Below, piece after piece: positions 8,945 to 16,809 of a stretch of 35,195 nt of DNA. The notes below the pieces were generated by a model that was not told the DNA's origin, did not search any database, and saw nothing but the letters and a program-made list of their open reading frames with translations. Origin of the DNA: Actinomycetes bacterium (lineage in GTDB: Bacteria; Actinomycetota; Actinomycetes; Mycobacteriales; Mycobacteriaceae). Every line of letters begins with the position of its first letter. Position 1 is the first letter of the stretch. The position numbers and the translations under genes were made by a program. The stretch is taken from NCBI GenBank assembly GCA_022601135.1, contig JAHZJB010000107.1, positions 1-35,195 of the forward strand. The letters run 5' to 3'.

Positions 8945-9526
8945 GTGGGGATCTTCGAACGCATCCAGCTGCAGCCGGGGCGACCGCGTACCGATGCCGA
9001 GTTGCTGGCCGCACACGTCAACGGTGACCGGTATGCATTCGAGGAGCTGTTCTACCGCCACCAACGTCAGCTCTATCGGCTTGCCGTGCTGACCAGCCGC
9101 GACCGGGACGAGGCCGCAGACGCACTGCAAGACGCACTATTGGCCGCGCACCGCGCCGCTCGCACATTTCGCCACGACTCAGCGGTGCGCAGTTGGCTGT
9201 ACCGTATCGTTGTCAATGCCTGTTTGGATCGATTGCGCCGCAACAAGAATCATGCGTTCGAGGAGCTGGACGACCAACTGTGCCCGACGGTCGACCCGAC
9301 CAACCGGGTGGACACCGCGATAGTGGTGGAGAGGGCCCTGATGCGCCTTCCCCTCGAACAGCGCGCCGCGGTGGTGGCCGTGGACATGCAAGGGTATTCG
9401 GTAGCCGAGACAGCCCGCATCCTGGGGGTGGCCGAAGGAACGGTCAAGAGCAGGTGCTCGCGCGCCCGCCGCAAGCTCGCCGCCTCGCTGTCCTCCATCG
9501 CGGTGGGCGGAGCCCGGGCCGGGTGA
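8945..9526 (+). CDS. sigM: ECF sigma factor SigM
   Basis: A 193-residue extracytoplasmic-function sigma factor that directs RNA polymerase to its regulon. Region 2 spans about residues 22-90 (AFEELFYRHQRQLYRLA... DALQDALLAAHRA, then WLYRIVVNACLDRLRR) and binds the -10. Region 4 spans about 128-180 (LPLEQRAAVVAVDMQGYSVAETA... EGTVKSRCSRARRKL) and binds the -35 through a helix-turn-helix. The order murJ-sigM-anti-sigma-trxB is that of Rv3910-Rv3913, which supports SigM over other ECF factors. The GTG start follows a TANNNT element by 6 bases. The gap from murJ is 76 bases, so sigM may have its own promoter as well as read-through. Confidence 0.9.
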   Translation: MGIFERIQLQPGRPRTDAELLAAHVNGDRYAFEELFYRHQRQLYRLAVLTSRDRDEAADALQDALLAAHRAARTFRHDSAVRSWLYRIVVNACLDRLRRNKNHAFEELDDQLCPTVDPTNRVDTAIVVERALMRLPLEQRAAVVAVDMQGYSVAETARILGVAEGTVKSRCSRARRKLAASLSSIAVGGARAG

Positions 9527-9581
9527 GCCCGTCCGATAACCTCAAACGCATCTTCAGGAGCGAGAAGCGGCGGGGGTAGCG

Positions 9582-10349
9582 ATGGGTGGTGACGCGCCCC
9601 GGCCCGACTCCGGTCCCGACCGAGATGCCGCGCACATCACCCCTGAATTGCTCGCCGACCTACAGGCCGGGCTGCTCGACGACGCCACCGCCGCCCGGAT
9701 CCGCAGCCGCGCCCGCTCCGATCCCGAGGTTGCCCGGATGCTGGCTCAGCTGGATGCGGTGCGGCGCGAACTGGCCGGCCTGGGTACCGACGAGCAGTCC
9801 GCACCCGATGTGCCGGCGAACGTCACCGCCCGGGTGGGCGCCGCGCTGCGTAGCGCACCACATCCCCGCTCCGCGTCGACCGGCGGGCACACCGTGCCGC
9901 GACCCCAGCTGACCCGCGGGCAGCGGGCGGGCCTCGTCGTCGGGGTCGGCGCGGCGACAACCGCTGTCGTCGCCGGGGCGCTCCTCCTAACCCGCGATCC
10001 GGACCCGGCTTTTCCGACGGGTCCCACCGCCGCCCAGATCACCGTGGACCGGACCACCTCCCCCGGCTTCCCGCTACCCGACGCGGAGCTGCGTGCCGCC
10101 CTCTCCCGACCGGCCGACCTGGGTCCCCTCGCAGATCCCCAGCGGCGCGCCTCCTGCCTCGCCGGTCTCGGCTACTCCCCCACCCAGGCGGTACTCGGTG
10201 GCCGCACCCTCGACGTGGCTGGACGACCCGGGGTGCTGCTGCTGGTTCCCGCCGATGCGCCGGACCGGATTCGGGCGGTAGTGGTAGGGCCGACCTGCGC
10301 CGCCGCCAACACCGGCCTACTCGCCGAGACGTTGCTATCCGCACCGTGA
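9582..10349 (+). CDS. rsmA: Membrane anti-sigma factor for SigM
   Basis: A 255-residue protein with a cytoplasmic N-terminal part (residues 1-110, with ITPELLADLQAGLLDDATAA matching the short helical start of many ECF anti-sigma factors). One membrane helix follows at about 112-134 (GLVVGVGAATTAVVAGALLL), then an exported C-terminal domain of about 120 residues. It would hold SigM at the membrane until a signal releases it. No HxxxCxxC zinc motif is visible, so it is not a ZAS-type sensor. ATG 9582 lies 55 bases after the sigM stop and has only a weak G-rich ribosome binding site. Position directly after sigM matches Rv3912. The activating signal is not evident. Confidence 0.85.
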   Translation: MGGDAPRPDSGPDRDAAHITPELLADLQAGLLDDATAARIRSRARSDPEVARMLAQLDAVRRELAGLGTDEQSAPDVPANVTARVGAALRSAPHPRSASTGGHTVPRPQLTRGQRAGLVVGVGAATTAVVAGALLLTRDPDPAFPTGPTAAQITVDRTTSPGFPLPDAELRAALSRPADLGPLADPQRRASCLAGLGYSPTQAVLGGRTLDVAGRPGVLLLVPADAPDRIRAVVVGPTCAAANTGLLAETLLSAP

Positions 10350-10390
10350 CCCCGCTGCCATCGCCACGCAGACGCGCCCACACGGCCACC

Positions 10391-10417
10391 GGGAACACCT
10401 CGACATACCCTGTTGTT
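10391..10417 (+). promoter_or_regulatory. SigH-type promoter for trxB-trxC
   Basis: GGAAC at 10392-10396, extended to GGGAACA, is followed by exactly 18 bases and GTT at 10415-10417. This matches the SigH/SigR consensus (GGAAT/C-N18-GTT). M. tuberculosis trxB2-trxC is an established SigH target under thiol-oxidative and heat stress. The start of transcription would be near 10424, about 75 bases before the trxB ATG. Confidence 0.75.
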
Positions 10418-10499
10418 TACGAAGCGCGGGTGTTCATCCAGCTGCGGTGGTTATCCAGCTTCGCTGGTTCGACATCGTGCCGCAGGCAGAAAGGCTCTC

Positions 10500-11474
10500 A
10501 TGACCTCTCCTACCGTCCATGACGTCATAGTCATCGGGTCCGGCCCGGCCGGCTACACGGCGGCGGTGTACGCCGCCCGGGCCCAACTCCAGCCCCTGGT
10601 GTTCGAGGGCACCCAGTTCGGCGGTGCGCTGATGACCACGACCGAGGTGGAGAACTATCCCGGCTTCCGCGACGGCATCACCGGCCCCGAGCTGATGGAG
10701 CAGATGCGGGAACAGGCGGTGCGCTTCGGCGCAGATCTGCGCATGCAGGACGTCGAGGCCGTCGACCTGGCCGGACCGATCAAAACGGTCACCGTCGATG
10801 ACGAGGAATACCGGGCACGCGCGGTGATTTTGGCCATGGGTGCGGCGGCCCGCCAACTGGGTGTCCCGGGCGAAGCCGCCTTGCTCGGCATGGGCGTGAG
10901 CACCTGCGCCACCTGTGACGGTTTTTTCTTCCGCGACCAGGACATCGCCGTGGTCGGCGGGGGCGACTCAGCGATGGAGGAAGCCACCTTCCTGACCCGC
11001 TTCGCACGCAGCGTCACGCTGATCCACCGGCGCGAAGAGTTCCGCGCCTCGCGGATCATGCTCGAGCGGGCCAAGGCCAACGAGAAGATTCGATTCCTCA
11101 CCAACACAGAGGTCAGCGCTATCGAGGGTGGCCCCAAAGTGACGGGTATCCGGCTGCGCAACACCGCCACCGGTGCGGAATCCGCGCTGGATGTGACGGG
11201 TGTCTTCGTCGCCATCGGCCACGACCCCCGTTCCGAACTGGTGCGCGACCAGTTGGAGTTGGACGACGCGGGCTACGTAAAGGTGCACGGCCGCACCACC
11301 TTCACCTCGCTCGAAGGCGTGTTTGCCGCCGGCGATCTCGTCGACCACACCTACCGGCAGGCCATCACGGCCGCCGGGAGCGGTTGTGCCGCATCGATAG
11401 ACGCGGAGCGCTGGCTTGCCGAAAACCCCTCTTCCGCAACCGATGACACCGATTTGATTGGAGCGCAGCGATGA
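10500..11474 (+). CDS. trxB: Thioredoxin reductase
   Basis: A 324-residue low-molecular-weight flavoprotein that passes electrons from NADPH through FAD to thioredoxin. The FAD-binding GSGPAG is at residues 13-18, the redox-active CATC at 136-139, and the NADPH-binding GGGDSA at 153-158. A C-terminal FAD motif (VFAAGDLVD) is followed by the usual end. The frame is open upstream, but ATG 10500 has a purine-rich ribosome binding site (AGAAAGG, 10488-10494) and gives the standard N-terminus. The stop overlaps the trxC start as ATGA. A SigH-type promoter lies upstream. It corresponds to M. tuberculosis TrxB2. Confidence 0.95.
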   Translation: MTSPTVHDVIVIGSGPAGYTAAVYAARAQLQPLVFEGTQFGGALMTTTEVENYPGFRDGITGPELMEQMREQAVRFGADLRMQDVEAVDLAGPIKTVTVDDEEYRARAVILAMGAAARQLGVPGEAALLGMGVSTCATCDGFFFRDQDIAVVGGGDSAMEEATFLTRFARSVTLIHRREEFRASRIMLERAKANEKIRFLTNTEVSAIEGGPKVTGIRLRNTATGAESALDVTGVFVAIGHDPRSELVRDQLELDDAGYVKVHGRTTFTSLEGVFAAGDLVDHTYRQAITAAGSGCAASIDAERWLAENPSSATDDTDLIGAQR

Positions 11475-11809
11475 GCGATACAGATGCCGGGTCGACGGTA
11501 GTGGTGACCGACGACTCGTTCTCCGACGACGTGTTAGCGAGCAGTACACCTGTGCTGGTGGACTTCTGGGCAACATGGTGTGGCCCCTGCAAGATGGTGG
11601 CCCCGGTACTCGAGGAGATCGCCGCGGAAAAGGCTGGCGCGCTGACCGTCGCCAAGATCGACGTCGATGAGAATCCGGCGACCGCCCGCGATTTCCAGGT
11701 TGTGTCCATCCCGACAATGATCCTGTTCAAAGACGGGGCACCGGTCAAGCGAATCGTCGGCGCAAAAGGCAAGGCCGCGTTGCTACGCGAGCTCAGTGAG
11801 TTGGTCTAA
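11471..11809 (+). CDS. trxC: Thioredoxin
   Basis: A 112-residue classical thioredoxin with the active site WCGPC at residues 36-40 and the cis-proline stretch SIPT further on. It reduces cytoplasmic protein disulfides and is recycled by the reductase encoded just upstream. ATG 11471 overlaps the trxB stop codon (ATGA), so the two are translationally coupled and share the SigH-type promoter. The length and motif order are normal for the family. The M. tuberculosis counterpart at this locus is TrxC. Confidence 0.95.
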   Translation: MSDTDAGSTVVVTDDSFSDDVLASSTPVLVDFWATWCGPCKMVAPVLEEIAAEKAGALTVAKIDVDENPATARDFQVVSIPTMILFKDGAPVKRIVGAKGKAALLRELSELV

Positions 11810-11893
11810 CGCTGTTCTGAAGCCATATTTCAATCTCTTCACGACTGCCTGGAGTTTTTCCGAATAGCCAGTCGGTCTGAGACAATGCTGGCT

Positions 11894-13081
11894 ATGTCGA
11901 GTCTGCGCCGTGGTGATCGCGAGGGTACGGTCGCCGAGATGCGGGCCGCATTGTCGGCTCTGGGTATGCTCGACGATCCTGATGAGGACCTGACCACCGG
12001 CAAGCGGATCGCGGTGGACCTGTTCGATGGCGAACTCGACCACGCGGTGCGGGCTTTCCAGCAGCACCGTGGCCTACTCGTGGACGGAATCGTCGGCGAA
12101 GCAACCTACCGTGCCCTCCGAGAAGCCTCCTACAGATTGGGCGCGCGCACTCTCAACCATCAGTTCGGTGCGCCGATGTACGGCGACGACGTGGCCACAC
12201 TGCAGGCCAGGCTGCAGGACCTGGGTTTCTACACCAACTTGATCGACGGACACTTCGGTCTGTTGACCCACAACGCGCTGATGTCCTACCAGCGGGAGTA
12301 CGGGTTGTATCCGGATGGCATCTGCGGGCCGGAAACGTTGCGCTCCTTGTACTTTCTCGGCTCCCGGGTGACCGGCGGGTCTCCGCATGCGATCCGCGAA
12401 GAAGAACTCGTGCGCAATTCCGGGCCCCGCCTGACGGGCAAGCGAATCATTATCGATCCAGGCCGAGGCGGGGACGACCGCGGTCTGATCATCAATGGTC
12501 CGGCGGAGCCCCTCAGCGAAGCAGATATCTTGTGGGACTTGGCACGTCGCCTTGAGGCCCGCATGACCGCGATCGGCATGGAGACCTTCCTGTCCCGCCC
12601 CACCAACCAGGCACCGTCGGATACCCAGCGTGCCGCCACCGCCAATTCCGTTGGTGCCGACCTCATGATCAGCCTGCGCTGCGCAACACAGGCGACCCCG
12701 TCCGCCAACGGCGTGGCCTCATTCTATTTCGGCAATTCACACGGCTCGGTGTCCACGATCGGGCGTAATCTGGCTGACTTCGTTCAACGAGAAATCGTGG
12801 CGCGCACCGGATTACGTGATAGTCGCGTGCACGGCCGGACGTGGGACCTGCTCCGGTTGACCCGGATGCCCACTGTCCAGGTCGATATCGGCTACGTCAC
12901 CAATCCCGAAGACCGTGCCACTCTGACATCGCCGGACTCTCGCGATTCCATCGCCGAAGGCATGCTGGCCGCCGTCAAGCGGCTGTATCTGCTGGGCAAG
13001 AACGACCGGCCCACCGGTACGTTCACCTTCGCCGAACTGCTCGCACACGAGCACTCCGCCGAACAAGCCCGCCAAGCCTGA
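11894..13081 (+). CDS. cwlM: CwlM, regulator of peptidoglycan synthesis (inactive amidase fold)
   Basis: A 395-residue protein with two peptidoglycan-binding-type repeats (about residues 10-80 and 95-160) and a C-terminal amidase_3-like domain. The usual zinc-binding His of DxGHGG is Arg191 (DPGRGG). The second zinc His lies in a segment reading SLRC, with Arg262. The domain is therefore unlikely to cleave peptidoglycan. This agrees with published work on mycobacterial CwlM, in which the cytoplasmic, PknB-phosphorylated protein stimulates MurA and exchanges between FhaA and MurJ. Two ATGs compete (11885 and 11894), and neither has a Shine-Dalgarno. I chose 11894 because GACAAT at 11881-11886 would place a transcription start on it. 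The 3' end overlaps the convergent gene by 190 bases. Confidence 0.9.
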   Translation: MSSLRRGDREGTVAEMRAALSALGMLDDPDEDLTTGKRIAVDLFDGELDHAVRAFQQHRGLLVDGIVGEATYRALREASYRLGARTLNHQFGAPMYGDDVATLQARLQDLGFYTNLIDGHFGLLTHNALMSYQREYGLYPDGICGPETLRSLYFLGSRVTGGSPHAIREEELVRNSGPRLTGKRIIIDPGRGGDDRGLIINGPAEPLSEADILWDLARRLEARMTAIGMETFLSRPTNQAPSDTQRAATANSVGADLMISLRCATQATPSANGVASFYFGNSHGSVSTIGRNLADFVQREIVARTGLRDSRVHGRTWDLLRLTRMPTVQVDIGYVTNPEDRATLTSPDSRDSIAEGMLAAVKRLYLLGKNDRPTGTFTFAELLAHEHSAEQARQA

Positions 13082-13827
13082 CTAACGGAGCCGGCCCCCG
13101 CGCCGACCGGTTGCTGCAACTGAGCACGGTGCAGCAACTGTTCCAGTGCCGCCTCCACGTCAGCCTTCCACCCGAGACCTTCCTCGAGTTCCAGACGCAA
13201 CCGCGGAAAATAACTGTGCGGTGATACCACGACGAAGCCGACATCCAACAACAGCTCGGTAGCCAGGACGCACTTGTCCACCGAACAGTCACCCAGTGCC
13301 CTCAGCACCGGCGCGACATCGGCGGGGACCAAGGTTTGACCGGACAGTTCGGCTACCTCCGGGGATCGTCCGAACGCCTCCAGCGCGCGTACCCCGCGGC
13401 GGACCAAGTCACCGACCACCGCGGCGATCAGTGTCCTCGGCAAGGCTTCACTCTCCCCGCCGGACTCGACGCCCATCGAGGTCAGCAGAACGGCGTCAGC
13501 GCTGACCGGTCCGGTAGGAAAGTGTCCGGCCCGCGGAACGGTCCGCGGCGGCGCGTAGAACACGTACCCGAGGCACCGTTCGTCGGTCGGCTCGAGCGCC
13601 GGGTCTCCCCCGTCGGATTCGTCGGGGCACTCCACCGCCACCTGCCCGCACGACCCCCACTCGAGCATGACCATCGACAGCCACGCCTCTTTCTCGAATT
13701 CGGGGTCGGACAGGTGATCATCACTGCCCAACGTCGGCGGATCTACCTCCCAATACACACAACGCCGGGCGTGTTTGGGCAACTGCTCGAAAGCCTCGAG
13801 CCGTAGGGGCGTGATTCGTGTGGCCAC
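12892..13827 (-). CDS. Conserved hypothetical protein, Rv3916c-like, with C-terminal extension
   Basis: The protein is 311 residues from GTG 13827 (VATRITPLRLEAFEQLPKHA). That start matches the recalled N-terminus of Rv3916c, although the frame stays open upstream to 13974. Conserved-looking stretches include CVYWEVDP, EKEAWLSMVMLEWGSCGQVA and LGYVFYAPP. The acidic GNAT-like layout suggests an acetyltransferase-type fold, but I see no certain catalytic motif and make no functional claim. Rv3916c is about 244 residues. Here residues from about 249 onward are encoded antisense to the end of cwlM, and no stop occurs until 12892. That extension is Ser/Arg-rich and looks like non-selected sequence. 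It lies downstream of parB on the same strand, separated by 217 bases with no clear terminator. Confidence 0.75.
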   Translation of the reverse strand: MATRITPLRLEAFEQLPKHARRCVYWEVDPPTLGSDDHLSDPEFEKEAWLSMVMLEWGSCGQVAVECPDESDGGDPALEPTDERCLGYVFYAPPRTVPRAGHFPTGPVSADAVLLTSMGVESGGESEALPRTLIAAVVGDLVRRGVRALEAFGRSPEVAELSGQTLVPADVAPVLRALGDCSVDKCVLATELLLDVGFVVVSPHSYFPRLRLELEEGLGWKADVEAALEQLLHRAQLQQPVGAGAGSVSQAWRACSAECSCASSSAKVNVPVGRSFLPSRYSRLTAASMPSAMESRESGDVRVARSSGLVT

Positions 13828-14044
13828 TACACTCCCGGGGTTCCACGCCGCACAAGAATGCGCGACAACCCTTCCAGAATAGAAGGCGCGCCGGAAACCG
13901 CGCCGTTCCAACGCAAAAAGATCACCCAGTCTCGAGTTCGCTGCGAAGTCACCTGTGGCACAGCGGGTTTCCATAGCTGAACCGGCTGGGCGGCAGGCTC
14001 TGCCCGGGCCGTGTCACAGTGACGTAATTCACCGGTATGACGGG

Positions 14045-15046
14045 TCACCGCGACGACGTGTTCATCAGCTCCACAATCCGTTGCAAATCGTCCACCGAAC
14101 CGAATTCGACCACAATCTTGCCCTTCCGCTTGCCCAGGCTGACGGTGACCCGGGTATCGAAGGCGTTCGACAGCTGTTCGGCAACATCTTGCAGACCGGG
14201 CATCTGGATGGGCTTGCGGCGCGGGGCTGGCCGCGTCGCGCCGCCGTCCCGGTTGGCCAGGGTCACGGCCTCTTCGGTGGCACGGACGGACAGACCCTCG
14301 GCGACAATTCGCGCCGCGAGCTCCTCCTGTATTTCCGGCCCACCCTCCAGCGCCAAGAGCGCGCGCGCATGGCCCGCCGACAACACCCCGGCCGCTACCC
14401 GCCGCTGCACCGCGATCGGCAGCCGGAGCAATCGGATCATGTTAGTTATCAGGGGCCGCGAGCGGCCGATGCGGGTCGCGAGTTCCTCGTGGGTGACGTC
14501 GAATTCCTCAAGCAATTGCTGATAGGCCGCCGCCTCTTCCAACGGGTTGAGCTGCGCCCGATGAATGTTCTCCAACAACGCATCGCGCAACATACTCTCG
14601 TCGGCGGTCTCCCGAACGATGGCGGGGATCGTCTCCACACCCGCTCGCTGGGCAGCGCGCCACCGCCGCTCCCCCATGACCAGTTGGTAGCGCGGGGAGT
14701 CACCGCTCTCACCGTCGGGCAACGCTCGCACCACGATCGGCTGCATCAGGCCGAACTCACGGATCGAGTGCACCAACTCGGCGAGCGCGTCTTCATCGAA
14801 TACTTGGCGCGGCTGACGTGGGTTTGGATCGATGCTCGACGGGGCGATCTCCCGATAGACGGCACCGACCGAATCCACCTGCGGTGCCGACGGTGACATC
14901 GTCGGTCCACCGAGGACCACATCGGCGGCCGCGGCCCCCATCCGGGGGCCGAGGGTGGCCGGCCCCGCTCCGTCCGCCGGACCGGTCGGAATCAGCGAGG
15001 CCAGGCCGCGGCCCAGTCCACTGCGCTTTCGTGCGGCGTTGTTCAT
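14045..15046 (-). CDS. parB: ParB chromosome-partitioning protein (CTPase clamp)
   Basis: A 333-residue protein that binds parS, hydrolyses CTP and spreads along DNA as a clamp, with ParA moving the complex. The N-terminal [11 protein letters not shown] (residues 10-20) is the conserved ParA-contacting start. GERRWR at 125-130 and [14 protein letters not shown] at 159-172 are the CTP-binding boxes, and the helix-turn-helix that reads parS is at about 185-208. The C-terminal dimerisation region is basic, then ends [14 protein letters not shown] 15046 has a good ribosome binding site (GAGGAGAAGAGGG). It follows parA by 43 bases on the same strand. Two parS sites lie 0.9-1.7 kb upstream. Confidence 0.95.
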   Translation of the reverse strand: MNNAARKRSGLGRGLASLIPTGPADGAGPATLGPRMGAAAADVVLGGPTMSPSAPQVDSVGAVYREIAPSSIDPNPRQPRQVFDEDALAELVHSIREFGLMQPIVVRALPDGESGDSPRYQLVMGERRWRAAQRAGVETIPAIVRETADESMLRDALLENIHRAQLNPLEEAAAYQQLLEEFDVTHEELATRIGRSRPLITNMIRLLRLPIAVQRRVAAGVLSAGHARALLALEGGPEIQEELAARIVAEGLSVRATEEAVTLANRDGGATRPAPRRKPIQMPGLQDVAEQLSNAFDTRVTVSLGKRKGKIVVEFGSVDDLQRIVELMNTSSR

Positions 15047-15089
15047 CGATTCCCTCTTCTCCTCACAAAGAAACTGGCGGGACGTTCAG

Positions 15090-16049
15090 TCACCGAGATT
15101 GTCCCGTCACGCCTCGGTGTGCCAGTTCCCGACTGGCATCCACGTAGCTCATCGCGCCGCGGGATCCGGGGTCGTAGTCGATAATCGTCATTCCATACCC
15201 CGGGGCCTCGGAGACCTTCACGCTGCGCGGGATCACGGTGCGCAACACCTTGTCGCCGAAGTGGGCGCGGACATCCATCGCCACTTGATCGGCCAGCTTC
15301 GTTCGTCCGTCGTACATCGTCAGAACTATCGTCGTGACATCGAGCTCGCGATTGAGGTGTGCCTTCACCATCTCGATGTTGCGTAATAGCTGACCCACAC
15401 CCTCAAGCGCGTAGTACTCGCACTGGATGGGGATGAGAACCTCGGGCGCCGCGACCAACGCATTGATCGTCAGCAATCCCAGCGACGGCGGGCAATCGAT
15501 GAAGACGTAGTCGAAATCGTGGTTCCGAAGTTCGGCCAGCGCGCTCCGCAGCCGCCCTTCGCGGGCAACCATGCTGACCAACTCGATCTCGGCTCCGGCA
15601 AGGTCGATCGTCGCCGGGATGCAGTAGAGGCGCTCGCTGTGCGGGCTTCGCTGCAGCGCTGCCCCGATGGGAGTCTCGCCGATCAACACTTCGTACGAAG
15701 ACGGGGTCCCCGGCCGGTGCTCGATCCCCAGAGCAGTGCTCGCGTTCCCCTGCGGATCCAGATCGATCACAAGCGTTCGCAAGCCCTGCAGGGCCAGGGC
15801 CGCCGCGATGTTGACTGCGGTCGTGGTCTTCCCCACCCCGCCCTTCTGATTGGCGATGGTAAAGACCCGCTGCCGCGCGGGCCGCGGCAGTTGCCCCTGC
15901 GTCGCCGCTTGCATCAACCGCACTGCCCGCTCGGCTTCCGCTCCGATCGGCGTATCGGCATCCTGGGTTGCCGGCGGCGCGTTCCACGTTTCACGTGAAA
16001 CATCAGAAGGAATCGCCTGAGCGTCCCGACGCTTGGGACCTGACGTCAT
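15090..16049 (-). CDS. parA: ParA chromosome-partitioning ATPase
   Basis: A 319-residue Walker-type ATPase that binds DNA non-specifically and pulls ParB-bound origins to new poles. The deviant Walker A KGGVGKTTT is at residues 69-77, and DLDPQGNAS and DCPPSLG follow as switch motifs. The frame is open to 16283, but ATG 16049 overlaps the rsmG stop (ATGA) and is preceded by GGAAGGAAG. Codons 16-21 (D-V-S-R-E-T) are the coding read-out of a parS site, so the N-terminal tail is constrained by DNA function as well as protein function. The recalled M. tuberculosis ParA carries the same V-S-R-E-T block. Confidence 0.94.
   Translation of the reverse strand: MTSGPKRRDAQAIPSDVSRETWNAPPATQDADTPIGAEAERAVRLMQAATQGQLPRPARQRVFTIANQKGGVGKTTTAVNIAAALALQGLRTLVIDLDPQGNASTALGIEHRPGTPSSYEVLIGETPIGAALQRSPHSERLYCIPATIDLAGAEIELVSMVAREGRLRSALAELRNHDFDYVFIDCPPSLGLLTINALVAAPEVLIPIQCEYYALEGVGQLLRNIEMVKAHLNRELDVTTIVLTMYDGRTKLADQVAMDVRAHFGDKVLRTVIPRSVKVSEAPGYGMTIIDYDPGSRGAMSYVDASRELAHRGVTGQSR
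15987..16002. promoter_or_regulatory. parS site 1, inside parA
   Basis: The 14-base palindrome GTTTCACGTGAAAC (15988-16001) is perfect. The full 16-mer matches the bacterial parS consensus TGTTTCACGTGAAACA at 15 of 16 positions (C replaces the first T). It encodes part of the V-S-R-E-T block of ParA and is about 5.5 kb from oriC, the expected location for ParB loading. Confidence 0.93.
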
Positions 16050-16747
16050 CTGGGCTTCCTTCCCGCGGGCCGCGCTGCTTTGCTCTTCAATCCCCGCACC
16101 CCCTGAAACCCTACGACCACCCTTACGGGTGGATCCACGAAACACGCGCCACACTTGATCACCTTCACCCCGGTCAGGCCCATTTCCGTCAGGGCGTGGC
16201 GATGCTCGCGAACCTCTTCCTCGGCACGCTCCCCCTTGATGGCCAGCATGCGCCCCTTCGGCCGCAGCAGGGGCACGCTCCATTTCGTCAACTTATCCAA
16301 CGAGGCCACCGCGCGAGACACCACCGCATCCGCCTCCCCCACCGCGTCGCGGACTGCACGGTCCTCTGCGCGGCCCCGCACCACTCGGCAATCGATACCG
16401 AGTTCGTCGATCACTTCGCGTAGAAAATCGCTGCGGCGAAGCAGTGGTTCGATGAGCGTTACGGAGATATCCCGGCGGGCCAGTGCCAACGGTATACCGG
16501 GCAGACCCGCCCCGCTGCCGATATCGACGATGCGCTCGTCGGTGTCGAGAAGCTCCGAGACCACCGCGCTGTTCAGAACATGTCGGTCCCACACTCGCTC
16601 GACTTCACGCGGTCCGAGCAGTCCCCGCTCGACTCCGGCTCCTGCCAGAATCCGTGCGTAGTCATACGCCGTGTCGACCGCGTTCCCGAATACCGCTTCC
16701 GCCGCTTGCGGCGGCGTCGGCACCTCCGCGTGTTTCACGTGAAACAT
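16046..16747 (-). CDS. rsmG: 16S rRNA (guanine-N7) methyltransferase
   Basis: A 233-residue methyltransferase that uses S-adenosylmethionine to methylate a guanine in the 530 loop of 16S rRNA; loss gives low-level streptomycin resistance in bacteria. The SAM-binding motif VDIGSGAGLPG is at residues 74-84, after the family stretch GPREVERVWDRHVLNSAVV. The protein begins MFHVKH because its first codons lie in parS site 2. GGAGG sits directly against the ATG with no spacer, so initiation may be weak, or coupled to the upstream gene 62 bases away. The stop overlaps the parA start. The Lys/Arg-rich C-terminus (KSKAARPAGRKPR) varies between species. Confidence 0.93.
   Translation of the reverse strand: MFHVKHAEVPTPPQAAEAVFGNAVDTAYDYARILAGAGVERGLLGPREVERVWDRHVLNSAVVSELLDTDERIVDIGSGAGLPGIPLALARRDISVTLIEPLLRRSDFLREVIDELGIDCRVVRGRAEDRAVRDAVGEADAVVSRAVASLDKLTKWSVPLLRPKGRMLAIKGERAEEEVREHRHALTEMGLTGVKVIKCGACFVDPPVRVVVGFQGVRGLKSKAARPAGRKPR
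16731..16746. promoter_or_regulatory. parS site 2, at the rsmG start codon
   Basis: A perfect 16 of 16 match to TGTTTCACGTGAAACA, covering the rsmG start codon region and giving the N-terminus M-F-H-V-K-H. It is 744 bases from parS site 1. ParB binding here would cover the rsmG translation start on DNA and could affect expression of rsmG-parA-parB. Confidence 0.96.
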
Positions 16748-16789
16748 CCTCCGAACATCCGCGGCTGGGCTACCGCCACTTCGTCGAAC

Positions 16790-16801
16790 TACACATGTGT
16801 A
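16790..16801. repeat. Perfect 12-bp palindrome in the jag-rsmG gap
   Basis: TACACATGTGTA is perfectly self-complementary and lies in the 62-base gap between jag and rsmG, 43 bases before the rsmG ATG. It has no loop, so it is more likely a dimer-binding site than a hairpin. No known operator is recognised. Confidence 0.5.
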
Positions 16802-16809
16802 ATTCTGCG

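Noticed and set aside
9523..9579. 18-codon frame overlapping the sigM stop (GTGA) before the anti-sigma gene
   Set aside because: Too short, no clear ribosome binding site, and not in frame with the anti-sigma factor. It could be a coupling leader, but nothing in the sequence supports that.
13990..14015. GC-rich hairpin as a terminator between parB and the Rv3916c-like gene
   Set aside because: The best stem is only 5 bases (GGCAG/CTGCC) with no T-run, too weak to call.
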